Shown piece after piece: positions 49,876 to 58,464 of a stretch of 64,000 bases of DNA (position 1 is its first letter; every line of letters starts with the position of its first letter). The stretch is from the NCBI RefSeq assembly GCF_036010485.1, contig NZ_CP108568.1, forward strand, positions 5,790,501 to 5,854,500. The letters run 5' to 3'. Under the pieces are notes generated by a model. That model was not told the DNA's origin. It saw nothing but the letters and a program-made list of their open reading frames with translations, and searched no databases. This DNA comes from Streptomyces sp. NBC_01198. GTDB taxonomy: Bacteria > Actinomycetota > Actinomycetes > Streptomycetales > Streptomycetaceae. The translations under genes were made by a program, and so were the position numbers.

Positions 49876-51114
49876 ATGAGGAGAGCCGGCGGCCGCGGGC
49901 GTACGCCGCTGCCGCGCAGACGGCGTCTGCGGGCCGGACTGGTCCAGCTGCTGGCCACGCTGGCGGGGCTGGGACTGGGGCTGCTCGGGCCGAGGATCTC
50001 CGGCGGACCCGCCGTTCCGGGCCGCCCGGTGGTCGACATGCTGCTGGCTCTGGGAGTCGGTGTCCTCGGTACGGTGACGGTGATCTTCTCGCTGCTGTTC
50101 CTGGTGGTGCAGTGGGCGCACACCAGCTTCACACCGCGTCTGGCGCTGTTCCGCGACGCGCCGATCGTGTGGCGGACGTTCGCCTTCGCCATCGGCCTCG
50201 CGGTCTTCTGCGTCACGGCGGCGCTGACCGTCGGCGGCCGCGCGCACGTGTCGGTGGCCCTGCCGGCGCTCGCCGCGGTCCTGCTCCTGGTGATGCTGGC
50301 CCTGCTGCGGGTCCTGCAGCTGCGCGCCCTCGGCTCGATCGAGCTGGCCCCGGTCCTGCACACGATCACCGAACGCGGCCGTGCGGCCCTCGACGCGCTC
50401 TACCCGCCGGACGGCCCCGCGGCGGGATCCGCGCCCACCTCGGCGGCGGCGCCGCCGGTCGCGACGGTCAGCTGGCCGAACCCGTCCGCGGTACTGCAGG
50501 AGATCGACGTGGAACGGCTGCTGGAGTCCGCGCACGCGGCCGGCGCGGTCGTCGTGCTGTGCGGCCCGCCCGGGTCCACGCTGCGCCACGGGGCGGCGAT
50601 CGCCGAGGTGCACGGCGCCGCGCTGCCGGACGCCGTGGTGCTGGGCGCGCTGGCGACCGGGGTCGAGCCGACCTTCGACCGGGACCCGGTGCTCGCGTTC
50701 CGGCTGCTGGCCGACATCGCGCTCCGGGCACTGTCCCCGGCCGTCAACGACCCGGCCACCGCGGTACAGGCCCTGGACTGCCTGGAGGACCTGCTCGGCG
50801 GTCCCGCGGCGCGGCGCACCCACCGGGCGGGTCCGCTGCGGGTCGCGGGTCCTGACGGCCGGGTGCGGCTGGTGGTCCGGCGCCCCGAGTGGGAGGACTT
50901 CTTCCGCACCGGCCTTGACGACGTCATCGCCGCCGCGAACTCCCCGATGGTGCTGGCCCGGATCCGGACCCTGCTGGAGCGGCTGGCCGCGACGGCCCCC
51001 GCGCCGGGCCGGTCCCTGCCGGCCCGGCGGCTGACCTGGGTGGAGGCCGAGTTCGCCGACCGGTTTCCCGCGCTGTGGCGGGAAGCCGAGGCCGGGCGGA
51101 GCGGCAGCGGCTGA
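49876..51114 (+). CDS. DUF2254-type membrane protein
   Basis: The ATG at 49876 gives 412 residues. Residues 20-150 hold four membrane helices: LVQLLATLAGLGLGLL, VVDMLLALGVGVLGTVTVIFSLLFLVVQW, IVWRTFAFAIGLAVFCVTAAL and VALPALAAVLLLVMLALL. A soluble region follows with FDRDPVLAFRLLADIALRALSPAVNDPATAVQALDCLEDLL, the signature of DUF2254. It begins with a basic cytoplasmic stretch (RGRTPLPRRRRLRAG). Function is unknown; DUF2254 proteins are annotated as predicted membrane proteins. It starts 176 bp after rnpB. Confidence 0.9.
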   Translation: MRRAGGRGRTPLPRRRRLRAGLVQLLATLAGLGLGLLGPRISGGPAVPGRPVVDMLLALGVGVLGTVTVIFSLLFLVVQWAHTSFTPRLALFRDAPIVWRTFAFAIGLAVFCVTAALTVGGRAHVSVALPALAAVLLLVMLALLRVLQLRALGSIELAPVLHTITERGRAALDALYPPDGPAAGSAPTSAAAPPVATVSWPNPSAVLQEIDVERLLESAHAAGAVVVLCGPPGSTLRHGAAIAEVHGAALPDAVVLGALATGVEPTFDRDPVLAFRLLADIALRALSPAVNDPATAVQALDCLEDLLGGPAARRTHRAGPLRVAGPDGRVRLVVRRPEWEDFFRTGLDDVIAAANSPMVLARIRTLLERLAATAPAPGRSLPARRLTWVEAEFADRFPALWREAEAGRSGSG

Positions 51115-51143
51115 CCCGGCGCCCGCCGCGGGCGGCGGGTCGG

Positions 51144-52031
51144 TCAGCGCTCGGTGAGCATGCCCGCGCGGAGCTTGGCGACGATGCGGGACAGCAGGCG
51201 GGAGACGTGCATCTGGGAGTAGCCCAGTTCCGCACCGATCTCGGCCTGGGTCATCTCCTGGCCGAAGCGCATCTGGAGCAGCAGGCGTTCGCGGGCGTCG
51301 AGGCGCTTGAGCAGCGGGGCCAGCGCCTGGAAGTTCTCCACCAGGTCCATCGCGGGGTCCCACTCGCCGATGGTGTCGGCGTACGTACGGCCGGCCTCCG
51401 CCGAGCTGTCGCCGTCGTCGCCGACCGGCAGGTCGATGGAGCCCGCGGTGTAGCCGTTGGAGGCGACCAGGCCCTCGATGACCTCGTCCTCGGTGAGTTC
51501 GAGGTAGGCGGCCAGTTCGGCGACGGTGGGCGGGGTGTCCAGTACGGCAGTGAGGTGGTCGCGGGCCTTGGCCAGCTCGACGCGCAGCTCCTGGAGCCGG
51601 CGCGGCACGTGGACGGCCCAGGAGGTGTCACGGAAGAACCGCTTCATCTCGCCGACGATGTAGGGGACGGCGAAGGTGGTGAACTCCACCTCGCGGCTCA
51701 GGTCGAACCGGTCGATGGCCTTGATCAGGCCGATGGTGCCGACCTGGAGGATGTCCTCCATCTCCTCCGGGCCGCGCCCCCGGAAGCGGCGCGCGCTGAA
51801 CTGCACCAGCGACATGTTCATCTCGATCAGGGTGTTGCGCGCGTACGCGTACTCCGGCGTGCCCTCTTCGAGGGTCTGCAGCCGGTCGAAGAACACCCTC
51901 GACAGCTCCCGGGCGTCCCTGGGCGCGATCTTGCCCGCGTCCTCCACCCACGGCAGATCGGCGCCCGCCGCGGGCGCCGCAGCCGGGTCCGAGACGGCGG
52001 ACGCGTCCATCACAGCCTTGTCAGTGGTCAT
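51144..52031 (-). CDS. SigB/SigF-family sigma factor
   Basis: The 295-residue protein has region 2 as MNMSLVQFSARRFRGRGPEEMEDILQVGTIGLIKAIDRFDLSREVEFTTFAVPYIVGEMKRFFRD, region 3 VHVPRRLQELRVELAKA, and region 4 ending in LGYSQMHVSRLLSRIVAKLRAGM. This is the group 3 stress/development class, of which Streptomyces has many paralogues. Anti-sigma and anti-anti-sigma genes are not adjacent, so its control partners are elsewhere. It may respond to osmotic or developmental signals. The PAS-PP2C phosphatase at 53667 is the kind of protein that regulates such sigma factors, but a direct link is not shown. Confidence 0.93.
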   Translation of the reverse strand: MTTDKAVMDASAVSDPAAAPAAGADLPWVEDAGKIAPRDARELSRVFFDRLQTLEEGTPEYAYARNTLIEMNMSLVQFSARRFRGRGPEEMEDILQVGTIGLIKAIDRFDLSREVEFTTFAVPYIVGEMKRFFRDTSWAVHVPRRLQELRVELAKARDHLTAVLDTPPTVAELAAYLELTEDEVIEGLVASNGYTAGSIDLPVGDDGDSSAEAGRTYADTIGEWDPAMDLVENFQALAPLLKRLDARERLLLQMRFGQEMTQAEIGAELGYSQMHVSRLLSRIVAKLRAGMLTER

Positions 52032-52172
52032 GTCATCACCTCTCGTGGTCCGGTTGGGCTGCCCCTCTGATGCCCGGCCAGCCGCCGGGCATGCCTACTG
52101 ATTCAGAAGAGTTTCCGAAGCGGTCCGTCGGCGCGCCGCCCGCCCGTGGGGGCGGGCGGCGCGGTCGGTCGG

Positions 52173-53390
52173 TCAGGAGCAGGAAGTGCCGTTCAGAGTA
52201 AAGCCGGTGGGCGGGGCGGAGCTGCCGGAGGATGTGCCCTGGAAGCCGAAGGACTGGGAGCCGCCGGCCGGGATCTGGGCGTTGTAGGCGAGGTTGGTGG
52301 CGGTGACGGCGCCGGAGGTGGGAGACACACTCGCGTTCCACGCGCTGGTGATCGTCTGGCCGGACGGGAGGGTGAAGGCCAGCTTCCAGCCGTTGACGGC
52401 GCTGGAACCGGTGTTCGCCACTGTGACGTTGGCGGTGAAGCCGCCGGCCCAGGTCTGCGGGGTGAAGGTCACCCTGCAGCCGGACGAGCCGGTGCCACCG
52501 GTGGTGCCGCCCGTGGTCGTACCGCCGGTGGTGCTGCCGCCGGTCGTGCTGCCGCCTGTTGTCGTGCCACCGGTCGTCGTCCCCCCGGTGGTCGATCCGC
52601 CGCCGATGTTCACCGTCGACGAGAAGGAGCTGACGGCCAGCCCCGTACCGTTCTGCCAGGGCTCGAAACCGGCCTGGACGCTGGTGAGATACCAGGAGTT
52701 CTGGGCCAGGCCCCGGCTGATCGTCTCGTTGGCGAAGGCCTTGACGTCGAAGCTCCAGCTGCCGATCGCCGAGGGCGCGACGAAGGAGATGACGTCGTTG
52801 CCGCCGTTGTTGCCGGTCCACACGTCCCAACTGCGCCCGGCCACGTTGGCGGTGCCCACCTTGGAGCCGACCGGCTGGACCGAGCCGACATGGTTGAACC
52901 ACACCATGATCTCGGTCTTGTTGACGCCGTCCGTCCTGGGTGTCGGGTCGAGCCAGATGTCGTAGGCGGCGTCGTAGACCGCGTTGCCGACGTAGGAGTA
53001 GGAGATGCTGGTCGGGGCGCTGCCGATCGCGCTGAGCCGGGCGGGCAGGTTGGTGCCCGGTGAGCAGTTGGTGTAGTGGCAGCCGTTGAAGATCGACGGA
53101 TACGACTTGGGGGCCCCGTTGAGGGGGACGGATCCGTCGGCCTGGGAGATCTGGAAGCCGGTGCTCGTGACGTTGATGCACTGGGCCTCGCTCGTGCCCC
53201 AGCGGTTGTTCTGCACGACGTAGCGGCCCTGGATCGTGGTGGTGCCGTACTGCGTGCAGATCTGGGTGTCCGCGTGCGCCGCGGGGGCGGCGGTCAGGGT
53301 GATCAGGGCGCCCACGACGAGGCCGAGGGCCGCCACGGCCGCCAGGGCGGCCCTGCGGGTGGATCGGAGAGCTTGCTGCAGTGACTTCAT
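52173..53390 (-). CDS. Secreted GH12 endoglucanase with C-terminal CBM2
   Basis: The ATG at 53390 gives 405 residues. A signal peptide (RRAALAAVAALGLVVGALITLTAAPAAHA) is followed by the GH12 domain, with nucleophile Glu in NKTEIMVWFNHVG and acid/base Glu in AGFEPWQNGTGLAVSSF. A Gly/Thr-rich linker of TTGG repeats (GSTTGGTTTGGTTTGG) leads to a CBM2 cellulose-binding module with the paired Cys (GCRVTFTPQTWAGGFTANVTV ... GTSCS). It hydrolyses beta-1,4-glucan outside the cell. The perfect CebR box at 53477 upstream indicates cellobiose-responsive repression. Confidence 0.95.
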   Translation of the reverse strand: MKSLQQALRSTRRAALAAVAALGLVVGALITLTAAPAAHADTQICTQYGTTTIQGRYVVQNNRWGTSEAQCINVTSTGFQISQADGSVPLNGAPKSYPSIFNGCHYTNCSPGTNLPARLSAIGSAPTSISYSYVGNAVYDAAYDIWLDPTPRTDGVNKTEIMVWFNHVGSVQPVGSKVGTANVAGRSWDVWTGNNGGNDVISFVAPSAIGSWSFDVKAFANETISRGLAQNSWYLTSVQAGFEPWQNGTGLAVSSFSSTVNIGGGSTTGGTTTGGTTTGGSTTGGSTTGGTTTGGTTGGTGSSGCRVTFTPQTWAGGFTANVTVANTGSSAVNGWKLAFTLPSGQTITSAWNASVSPTSGAVTATNLAYNAQIPAGGSQSFGFQGTSSGSSAPPTGFTLNGTSCS

Positions 53391-53476
53391 GCTGTCCCTT
53401 CGACAAGCACGGAGGTGGGGGGATGGGCAAGCGCGCGGGAGGAGTCGACCCGTCCGGGTCCGGGGAAACCGATCTA

Positions 53477-53490
53477 TGGGAGCGCTCCCA
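53477..53490. promoter_or_regulatory. CebR operator
   Basis: TGGGAGCGCTCCCA is a perfect 14-bp palindrome, identical to the CebR consensus of cellulolytic streptomycetes. It lies 87 bp upstream of the GH12 start; cellobiose or cellotriose should relieve repression. It could also affect the divergent phosphatase gene at 53667. Confidence 0.95.
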
Positions 53491-53666
53491 CACTCGCTCC
53501 GAGCACGGGACGATAAGCCGCTGCCACCACCGTGGCAAGAGATGCGCCCGTATCCGCTGTACGGGCGAGTCGCCTGTGTGCCTGCCGGTGGCCGCCGGGT
53601 GGCCGGGGTTGACTGGCGAGCACCCGCGGGACGCGTGGGCGGGTGGAGCGGCAGCGAGGAGCCGGG

Positions 53667-54929
53667 GTGGTGGGACGCGAGGGTGCGGGGCTGGACTACG
53701 CGGCCCTCTTCACCGCGGTGCCCGCGGCCTGCCTGGTGCTCGACCGGGAGCTGACGATCGTCACCGCCAACGACGCGTATCTGGAGGTCACCGGGCGGAC
53801 GGTGGCGGAACTGACCGGGCGCTCCTTCTTCGAGGCCTTCCCGCCAGATCCTGGGGAGCCGACGTCGCAAGGCGGCGCGTCCCAGCGCAAGTCGCTCGCA
53901 TCCGTGCTGGCCACCGGGCGCACCAACATGCTGCTCATGCACCGCGTCGCCCTCCCCCGGCCCGGCCGGAAGGGCGAGTTCCAGCCACGCTGGTGGAACG
54001 TGACGAACCAGCCGCTCCTCGGGGCCGACGGCCGGGTGGACCTGATCATCCACCGGGTCGACGACGTCACCGCCTTCTACCGGGCGGAGCAGGCCGGCGT
54101 CGCGACCGCTCCCGAGGAGACGCAGACGGAGGCGCAGCGCGGGGCGCCGCGGGCCGAACTCTTCAGCCGGGCGCAGGAGTTGCAGCAGGCGAACGTCCAG
54201 CTGCAGGAGTCGGCGGCCCTCACCCACGACGTGGCGCTCACCCTCCAGCAGGTGATGCTGTCCACCCCCGACCTGGCCGAGCACCCCGAGATCGCGGTGC
54301 GCTACCGGCCGGCCATGCAGGGGCTGAACGCCTGCGGTGACTGGTACGACGTGGTGGACCTGGCCGAGGGGCGGCTCGGCCTCACGGTCGGCGACGTGGT
54401 GGGGCACGGGGTGGGGGCCGCCAGCGTCATGGGCATGCTGCGCAGCGCGCTCAGCGCCGCCATCCGGGTCGCCGACGGGCCCAGCGGCGCGCTGGAGGCG
54501 CTGGGCCTCTACTCGCGCTCGCTGGAGGGCGCGACCGCCACCACGACCTTCGCCTGCCAGGTCTTCCCGGTCAGCCGGCTGCTGACCTACAGCAGCGCCG
54601 GCCACCCGCCACCGGTGCTGATGCAGGCCGACGGCAGCTTCCGCCTCCTCGACGGCGCCACCGACCCGCCGCTCGGCGTGCGGATCGAGCACGTCCCCAG
54701 GCCGCAGGCCACGGTCGAATACCGCACCGGCGACATCCTGGTGATGTACACCGACGGCCTCATCGAACGCCGCGAGGAGGACATCGACGTGGGTATCGGC
54801 CGCCTGGTCGCCGCCACCCGCGACATGCGCCACCTGCCGTCCGACGAACTCGCGGACGGCCTGCTGCTCGCCATGGCCGCTCCCAACGGGCAGCAGGACG
54901 ACATCTCCTTGATGGTGACCCGGCTCTGA
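53667..54929 (+). CDS. PAS domain-PP2C (SpoIIE-type) serine phosphatase
   Basis: The GTG at 53667 follows GAGGAG; a GTG at 53643 is possible. The 420-residue protein begins with a PAS domain (DYAALFTAVPAACLVLDRELTIVTANDAYLEVTGR to HRVDDVTAF). A short helical segment (ELQQANVQLQESAALTHDVALTLQQVMLS) leads to a PPM/SpoIIE-type phosphatase. Its metal ligands are in GDWYDVVDL, GDVVGHG and QQDDISLMVTRL. Such proteins dephosphorylate anti-sigma antagonists and sense small molecules through PAS. The C-terminal histidine-kinase-like domain found in some relatives is absent. Confidence 0.92.
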   Translation: MVGREGAGLDYAALFTAVPAACLVLDRELTIVTANDAYLEVTGRTVAELTGRSFFEAFPPDPGEPTSQGGASQRKSLASVLATGRTNMLLMHRVALPRPGRKGEFQPRWWNVTNQPLLGADGRVDLIIHRVDDVTAFYRAEQAGVATAPEETQTEAQRGAPRAELFSRAQELQQANVQLQESAALTHDVALTLQQVMLSTPDLAEHPEIAVRYRPAMQGLNACGDWYDVVDLAEGRLGLTVGDVVGHGVGAASVMGMLRSALSAAIRVADGPSGALEALGLYSRSLEGATATTTFACQVFPVSRLLTYSSAGHPPPVLMQADGSFRLLDGATDPPLGVRIEHVPRPQATVEYRTGDILVMYTDGLIERREEDIDVGIGRLVAATRDMRHLPSDELADGLLLAMAAPNGQQDDISLMVTRL

Positions 54930-55046
54930 GCGTCCCGCCGCAAGCCCCCGACGGCGCCGTGGTCGCCCTGCGGCGGCGAAGGCGATCTTGTGCATCTCAT
55001 TGACGCGTCCGCGTCATTCGCGGAGACTCCCTTTCGGACCTGCTGA

Positions 55047-55062
55047 CTGAGAGCGCTCTCAG
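55047..55062. promoter_or_regulatory. Palindromic LacI-type operator
   Basis: CTGAGAGCGCTCTCAG is a perfect 16-bp palindrome sharing the AGCGCT core with the CebR box, but with GA for GG and TC for CC. It lies 112 bp upstream of the GH16 start, suggesting control by a CebR-like or other LacI-family sugar repressor. Confidence 0.75.
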
Positions 55063-55173
55063 CCACCTCCACCCCTTCACTTCCTGAACGGAAAAGGGTT
55101 CCTTTCGCCTTCGCGGAGCCTTCGCAGCGCCCGACCCCTTCAACTGACCCCCACCTATTGGAGAAAGGTCACC

Positions 55174-56634
55174 ATGCCCATGAGGAAGAACGCACTCCCC
55201 GGTGTCGCCGACCAGGACGGCCCGCCCCGCAGCCGGCCGCGCGGCCGCCGTACCGGCCGGCGCGTCCTGCCGGCCGTCCTCGGCTCGCTGCTGCTGCTCG
55301 CCGCCGGCGCGCTGGGGCTGTCGGTCACCGGCGGCTCGGCCGCCGCCGCGGTGCCGGGCCCGCCGGCCGGCTGGACCACCGTCTTCAGCGACGACTTCAA
55401 CGGCGCCTCGGGCAGCGGCCTCAACCGGGCCAACTGGCTCTACGACACCGGTACCGGCTACGGCTACCCCGGCGCCGCCACGATGTGGGGCACCGGCGAG
55501 ATCGAGACGGCCACCGACTCGACCACCAACGTCTACCAGGACGGCTCGGGCCACCTGGTGATCAAGCCGGTCAAGGACGCCGCCGGGCACTGGACATCGG
55601 GCCGGATCGAGACCCAGCGCACCGACTTCGCCGCCCCGGCCGGCGGGCAGTTGGAGATCAGCGCCTCGCTCAAGCAGCCCGCCCCGGCCCATGGCCTCGG
55701 CTACTGGCCCGCGTTCTGGGCGATGGGCGCCGACGCGCGCCCGGTCGGCGCGACCAACTGGCCAGGTATCGGCGAGCTGGACATCATGGAGGACGTCAAC
55801 GCCCTGAGCCAGCACTCGACCACCTTCCACTGCGGTGTGTGGGCCGGCGAGTGCCACGACCCGGACGGCATCAGCAGTGGCCTGCAGCCGTGCAGCGGCT
55901 GCCAGAGCGGCTTCCACACCTACTCGGTGGTCATCGACCGCACCAACACCGCGGCCGAGCAGCTGCGTTTCCTGCTGGACGGCACGGTGACCTACACGGT
56001 CAACGAGAACCAGGTCTCCACCGCCACCTGGCAAGCCGCCGTCGACCACGGATTCTTCGCCATCTTCGACGTGGCGATCGGCGGTTCGTACCCCAACAAG
56101 GTGTGCGGCTGCACCTCGCCCTCGGCCGACATCAGCTCGGGCGCGGGGATGACGGTCGACTGGATCGCCGTGAACCGGACCACTTCCGGCAGCACCACGG
56201 CCGGCGGTACGTCGACGGGTACGTCGTCCGGCACGTCGTCCGGCACCTCTAGTGGCACGTCGACGGGGACCTCGTCCGGGACCTCGTCCGGCACGTCCAC
56301 GGGGACGTCGACCGGTACGTCGTCCGGCAGCACCGCCGGCGGTTCCACCGGCGGCGCTACGACCTCGCCGGACTACACCGCGAGCGCCGCCTCCACCGGA
56401 TCGGGCCACGTACGGATCACCTTCGTGCCGACGACGCCCGCCGCGTACGTCGACGTGCACTACCTGGTCAACGGCGCGGGCCAGCAGAACTTCCGCATGA
56501 CCAACAGCGCGGGCACCTGGACGCAGAACCTCAGCGGCCTCGCGGCGGGCAACGTCGTCACGTACTGGTTCACGTACGAGAAGAACGGCCCGCAGTACGA
56601 CACCCCGCACTTCAGCTACACCTACACCGGCTAG
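55174..56634 (+). CDS. Secreted GH16 beta-1,3-glucanase-type hydrolase with C-terminal carbohydrate-binding module
   Basis: The ATG at 55174 (GGAGAAAGG upstream) gives 486 residues. An Arg-rich leader and a signal helix (VLPAVLGSLLLLAAGALGLSV) precede the GH16 domain. Its catalytic motif GELDIMED holds the nucleophile and acid/base Glu (ExDxxE), and WPGIGELDIME is characteristic of laminarinase-type GH16. A Ser/Thr/Gly linker of TSSGTS repeats leads to an 80-residue C-terminal module (ASAASTGSGHVRITFVPTTPAAYVDVHYLVNG) of the CBM56 type that binds beta-1,3-glucan. Substrate is probably beta-1,3-glucan or a related fungal/algal polysaccharide. Confidence 0.93.
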   Translation: MPMRKNALPGVADQDGPPRSRPRGRRTGRRVLPAVLGSLLLLAAGALGLSVTGGSAAAAVPGPPAGWTTVFSDDFNGASGSGLNRANWLYDTGTGYGYPGAATMWGTGEIETATDSTTNVYQDGSGHLVIKPVKDAAGHWTSGRIETQRTDFAAPAGGQLEISASLKQPAPAHGLGYWPAFWAMGADARPVGATNWPGIGELDIMEDVNALSQHSTTFHCGVWAGECHDPDGISSGLQPCSGCQSGFHTYSVVIDRTNTAAEQLRFLLDGTVTYTVNENQVSTATWQAAVDHGFFAIFDVAIGGSYPNKVCGCTSPSADISSGAGMTVDWIAVNRTTSGSTTAGGTSTGTSSGTSSGTSSGTSTGTSSGTSSGTSTGTSTGTSSGSTAGGSTGGATTSPDYTASAASTGSGHVRITFVPTTPAAYVDVHYLVNGAGQQNFRMTNSAGTWTQNLSGLAAGNVVTYWFTYEKNGPQYDTPHFSYTYTG

Positions 56635-56717
56635 CCGGGCGGCGCGAACGCGGTCTCCGGCGCGCCCCGGGGGCCGCGTTCGTCCGGGCCCGGCGGCCGC
56701 GGGCCGGGCGCCCGAGG

Positions 56718-57683
56718 TCAGGCACCCGGGGTGAGGACGACACGGTGGCCCGGGGCGACGGGGGCGTGCCAGGCGTCCTCGACCTTCGACAGCGGTACGG
56801 GGACGGTGGCGACCGCCAGGTCGCCCGCGGTGATGTGCGCGGCCAGGGACGGGAGTTCGGCGATGATTCCGGTGGCGCTGACCGAGCCCTGGCCGCTGCC
56901 CATGATCCGCAGGTCGGCCGCCCGGAGCAGGGCGGACGGCAGGGTGATGTCCGTACCGGCCACCGACCCGAGCTGGATCCAGGCCAGCGGCCTGGTGCGG
57001 TCGGAGCGGGCGGTGAGCACGGCACGCAGGGCGAGTTCGGTGACCGGGCCCCACAGGTAGTCCAGGACCACGTCGGCGTCGGCGGCGCCGCGGCCGAGGC
57101 GTTCCGCGACCTCGTCGGGCCCGCCGAGCAGCGGGACGGTCACATCCGCGCCCAAGCCCGGGAGCAGGGCGAGGCGTTCGGGGTCGCGGCCCGCGGCCAC
57201 CACATGGGAGGCGCCCAGCCGCCTGGCGATCCGGACGGCCAGCCTGCCCGCGTTGCCGGTCGCGCCCAGGACGAGGACGCGGGCGTCCGTTGGAAGGGTG
57301 ACGCGGCGGCGGAGGGCGACCCAGGAGGACATGCCCGGGTTCATGGCGGCGGCCACCGCGACCGGGTCGGTACCGGCCGGCAGCACGACGGCGCGGCGCC
57401 GGTCGGCGACGGCCTGCTCGGCCATCGTGCCGGGGGCGGTGTCCGGGGCGACGAAGTAGAGCAGCTCGCCCTCCGCCGTGCAGCCGACCGCGTCGATACC
57501 GGGAATCAGCGGCAGATCCCCGGCCGAGGTGTAGTGGCTGCCGTCCGCCCCCGAGCGGACCCGCGGATGCAAGCCGGCGGCCAGCACGTCGACCAGCACC
57601 TCGTGCCCGCCGCGCGGCCGGGGCGTCTCGAACGTGTCATAGCGGGGCGGGGCGTCGAAGGCATGGACGACGGCGGCATGCAT
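56718..57683 (-). CDS. Quinone-oxidoreductase-like MDR-family reductase
   Basis: The ATG at 57683 with GGAGG upstream gives 321 residues. The GroES-like part starts VVHAFDAPPRYDTFETPRP. The NAD(P)H-binding Rossmann fold has VLVLGATGNAGRLAVRIARRLGASHVVAAGRDPERL. The zinc-binding Cys residues of alcohol dehydrogenases are missing, so it belongs to the zinc-independent quinone oxidoreductase group. It reduces quinones or other electrophiles. It is divergent from a MarR-family gene, and two GCCACGTACTA repeats lie between them. Confidence 0.92.
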   Translation of the reverse strand: MHAAVVHAFDAPPRYDTFETPRPRGGHEVLVDVLAAGLHPRVRSGADGSHYTSAGDLPLIPGIDAVGCTAEGELLYFVAPDTAPGTMAEQAVADRRRAVVLPAGTDPVAVAAAMNPGMSSWVALRRRVTLPTDARVLVLGATGNAGRLAVRIARRLGASHVVAAGRDPERLALLPGLGADVTVPLLGGPDEVAERLGRGAADADVVLDYLWGPVTELALRAVLTARSDRTRPLAWIQLGSVAGTDITLPSALLRAADLRIMGSGQGSVSATGIIAELPSLAAHITAGDLAVATVPVPLSKVEDAWHAPVAPGHRVVLTPGA

Positions 57684-57725
57684 GGACCGGCCTCCTGGGG
57701 GTGGGGGTGACGGGATATGGTTGGT

Positions 57726-57765
57726 GCCACGTACTACTTCGACGATAGTTTGGGCCACGTACTAG
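57726..57765. promoter_or_regulatory. Candidate MarR operator (direct repeats)
   Basis: GCCACGTACTA occurs twice in direct orientation (57726-57736 and 57754-57764), 28 bp apart, between the divergent reductase and MarR genes. The spacing puts the copies on nearly the same face of the helix. Confidence 0.55.
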
Positions 57766-57785
57766 GTCAAGCGGAGGCGGCACCG

Positions 57786-58250
57786 ATGAGCACGGATGAT
57801 CTCCCGAACCGGAACGCGGGCCCGGGGGGACGGGAGGCGGCCGGGGCGGCGCCGGATACCGTCGACACGCTCGTGCAGCTGTCGTTCCTGGTCCAGGGCG
57901 TGCTCACCGGCGTGGCGTCCGCGCACGACGTCTCCCTGGTCCAGCTCCGGCTGTTCGGGATCCTGCGCGACCGCACCCCCGGCATGCGCGAACTCGCCCA
58001 CCATCTCGGCCTGGACAAGTCCTCGATGACCGGCCTGGTCGCCCGCGCCGAGAAGCGCGGCCTGGTGCAGCGGCGCCCGTCACCGCACGACGGCCGCGGC
58101 GTCCTGGTCAGCCTCACCCCGGAGGGCCGCCGCCTCACCGAGGTCGGCGCCGCCGAGATCGCACAGCGACTCGCCGCCCTGACGGCCCCGTTGAGCGCCG
58201 AGGAGCGCGCGCTCCTCCGCACCCTGACCGCGAAGATCCTCCCCGCCTGA
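57786..58250 (+). CDS. MarR-family regulator
   Basis: The ATG at 57786 gives 154 residues. The winged helix reads MRELAHHLGLDKSSMTGLVARAEKRGLVQRRPSPHDGRGVLVSLTPEGRRL, with the Asp and Arg of the wing. The preceding helix is VDTLVQLSFLVQGVLTGVA. It should repress the divergent quinone reductase and release DNA on binding a phenolic or quinone ligand, the standard MarR arrangement. A Ser-Thr-Asp/Pro/Asn-rich N-terminus of about 25 residues may be disordered. Confidence 0.93.
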   Translation: MSTDDLPNRNAGPGGREAAGAAPDTVDTLVQLSFLVQGVLTGVASAHDVSLVQLRLFGILRDRTPGMRELAHHLGLDKSSMTGLVARAEKRGLVQRRPSPHDGRGVLVSLTPEGRRLTEVGAAEIAQRLAALTAPLSAEERALLRTLTAKILPA

Positions 58251-58464
58251 CATCCGTGAAGTCGGCCCCCGCCCCGGACGCGGGCCCGCTGCGCCACCGG
58301 TGGAGGCGCAGTCCGGTGCCCGCCGGGAGCACGTCGGGCCCGCCGTCCGGGGTGGTGCGTGCGCCACGGCTGACCCGGTCCGCGCCAGGCGACCTGCGGC
58401 GAGAGCGCCTTGCCGTGCCGGCGGCCGGGGCGGCCCCTGGGCAGGCAACCGCCGGCTCCGCCGG

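Noticed and set aside
49627..49879. Short frames inside the rnpB region
   Set aside because: The sequence is RNase P RNA with conserved helices; the frames are incidental.
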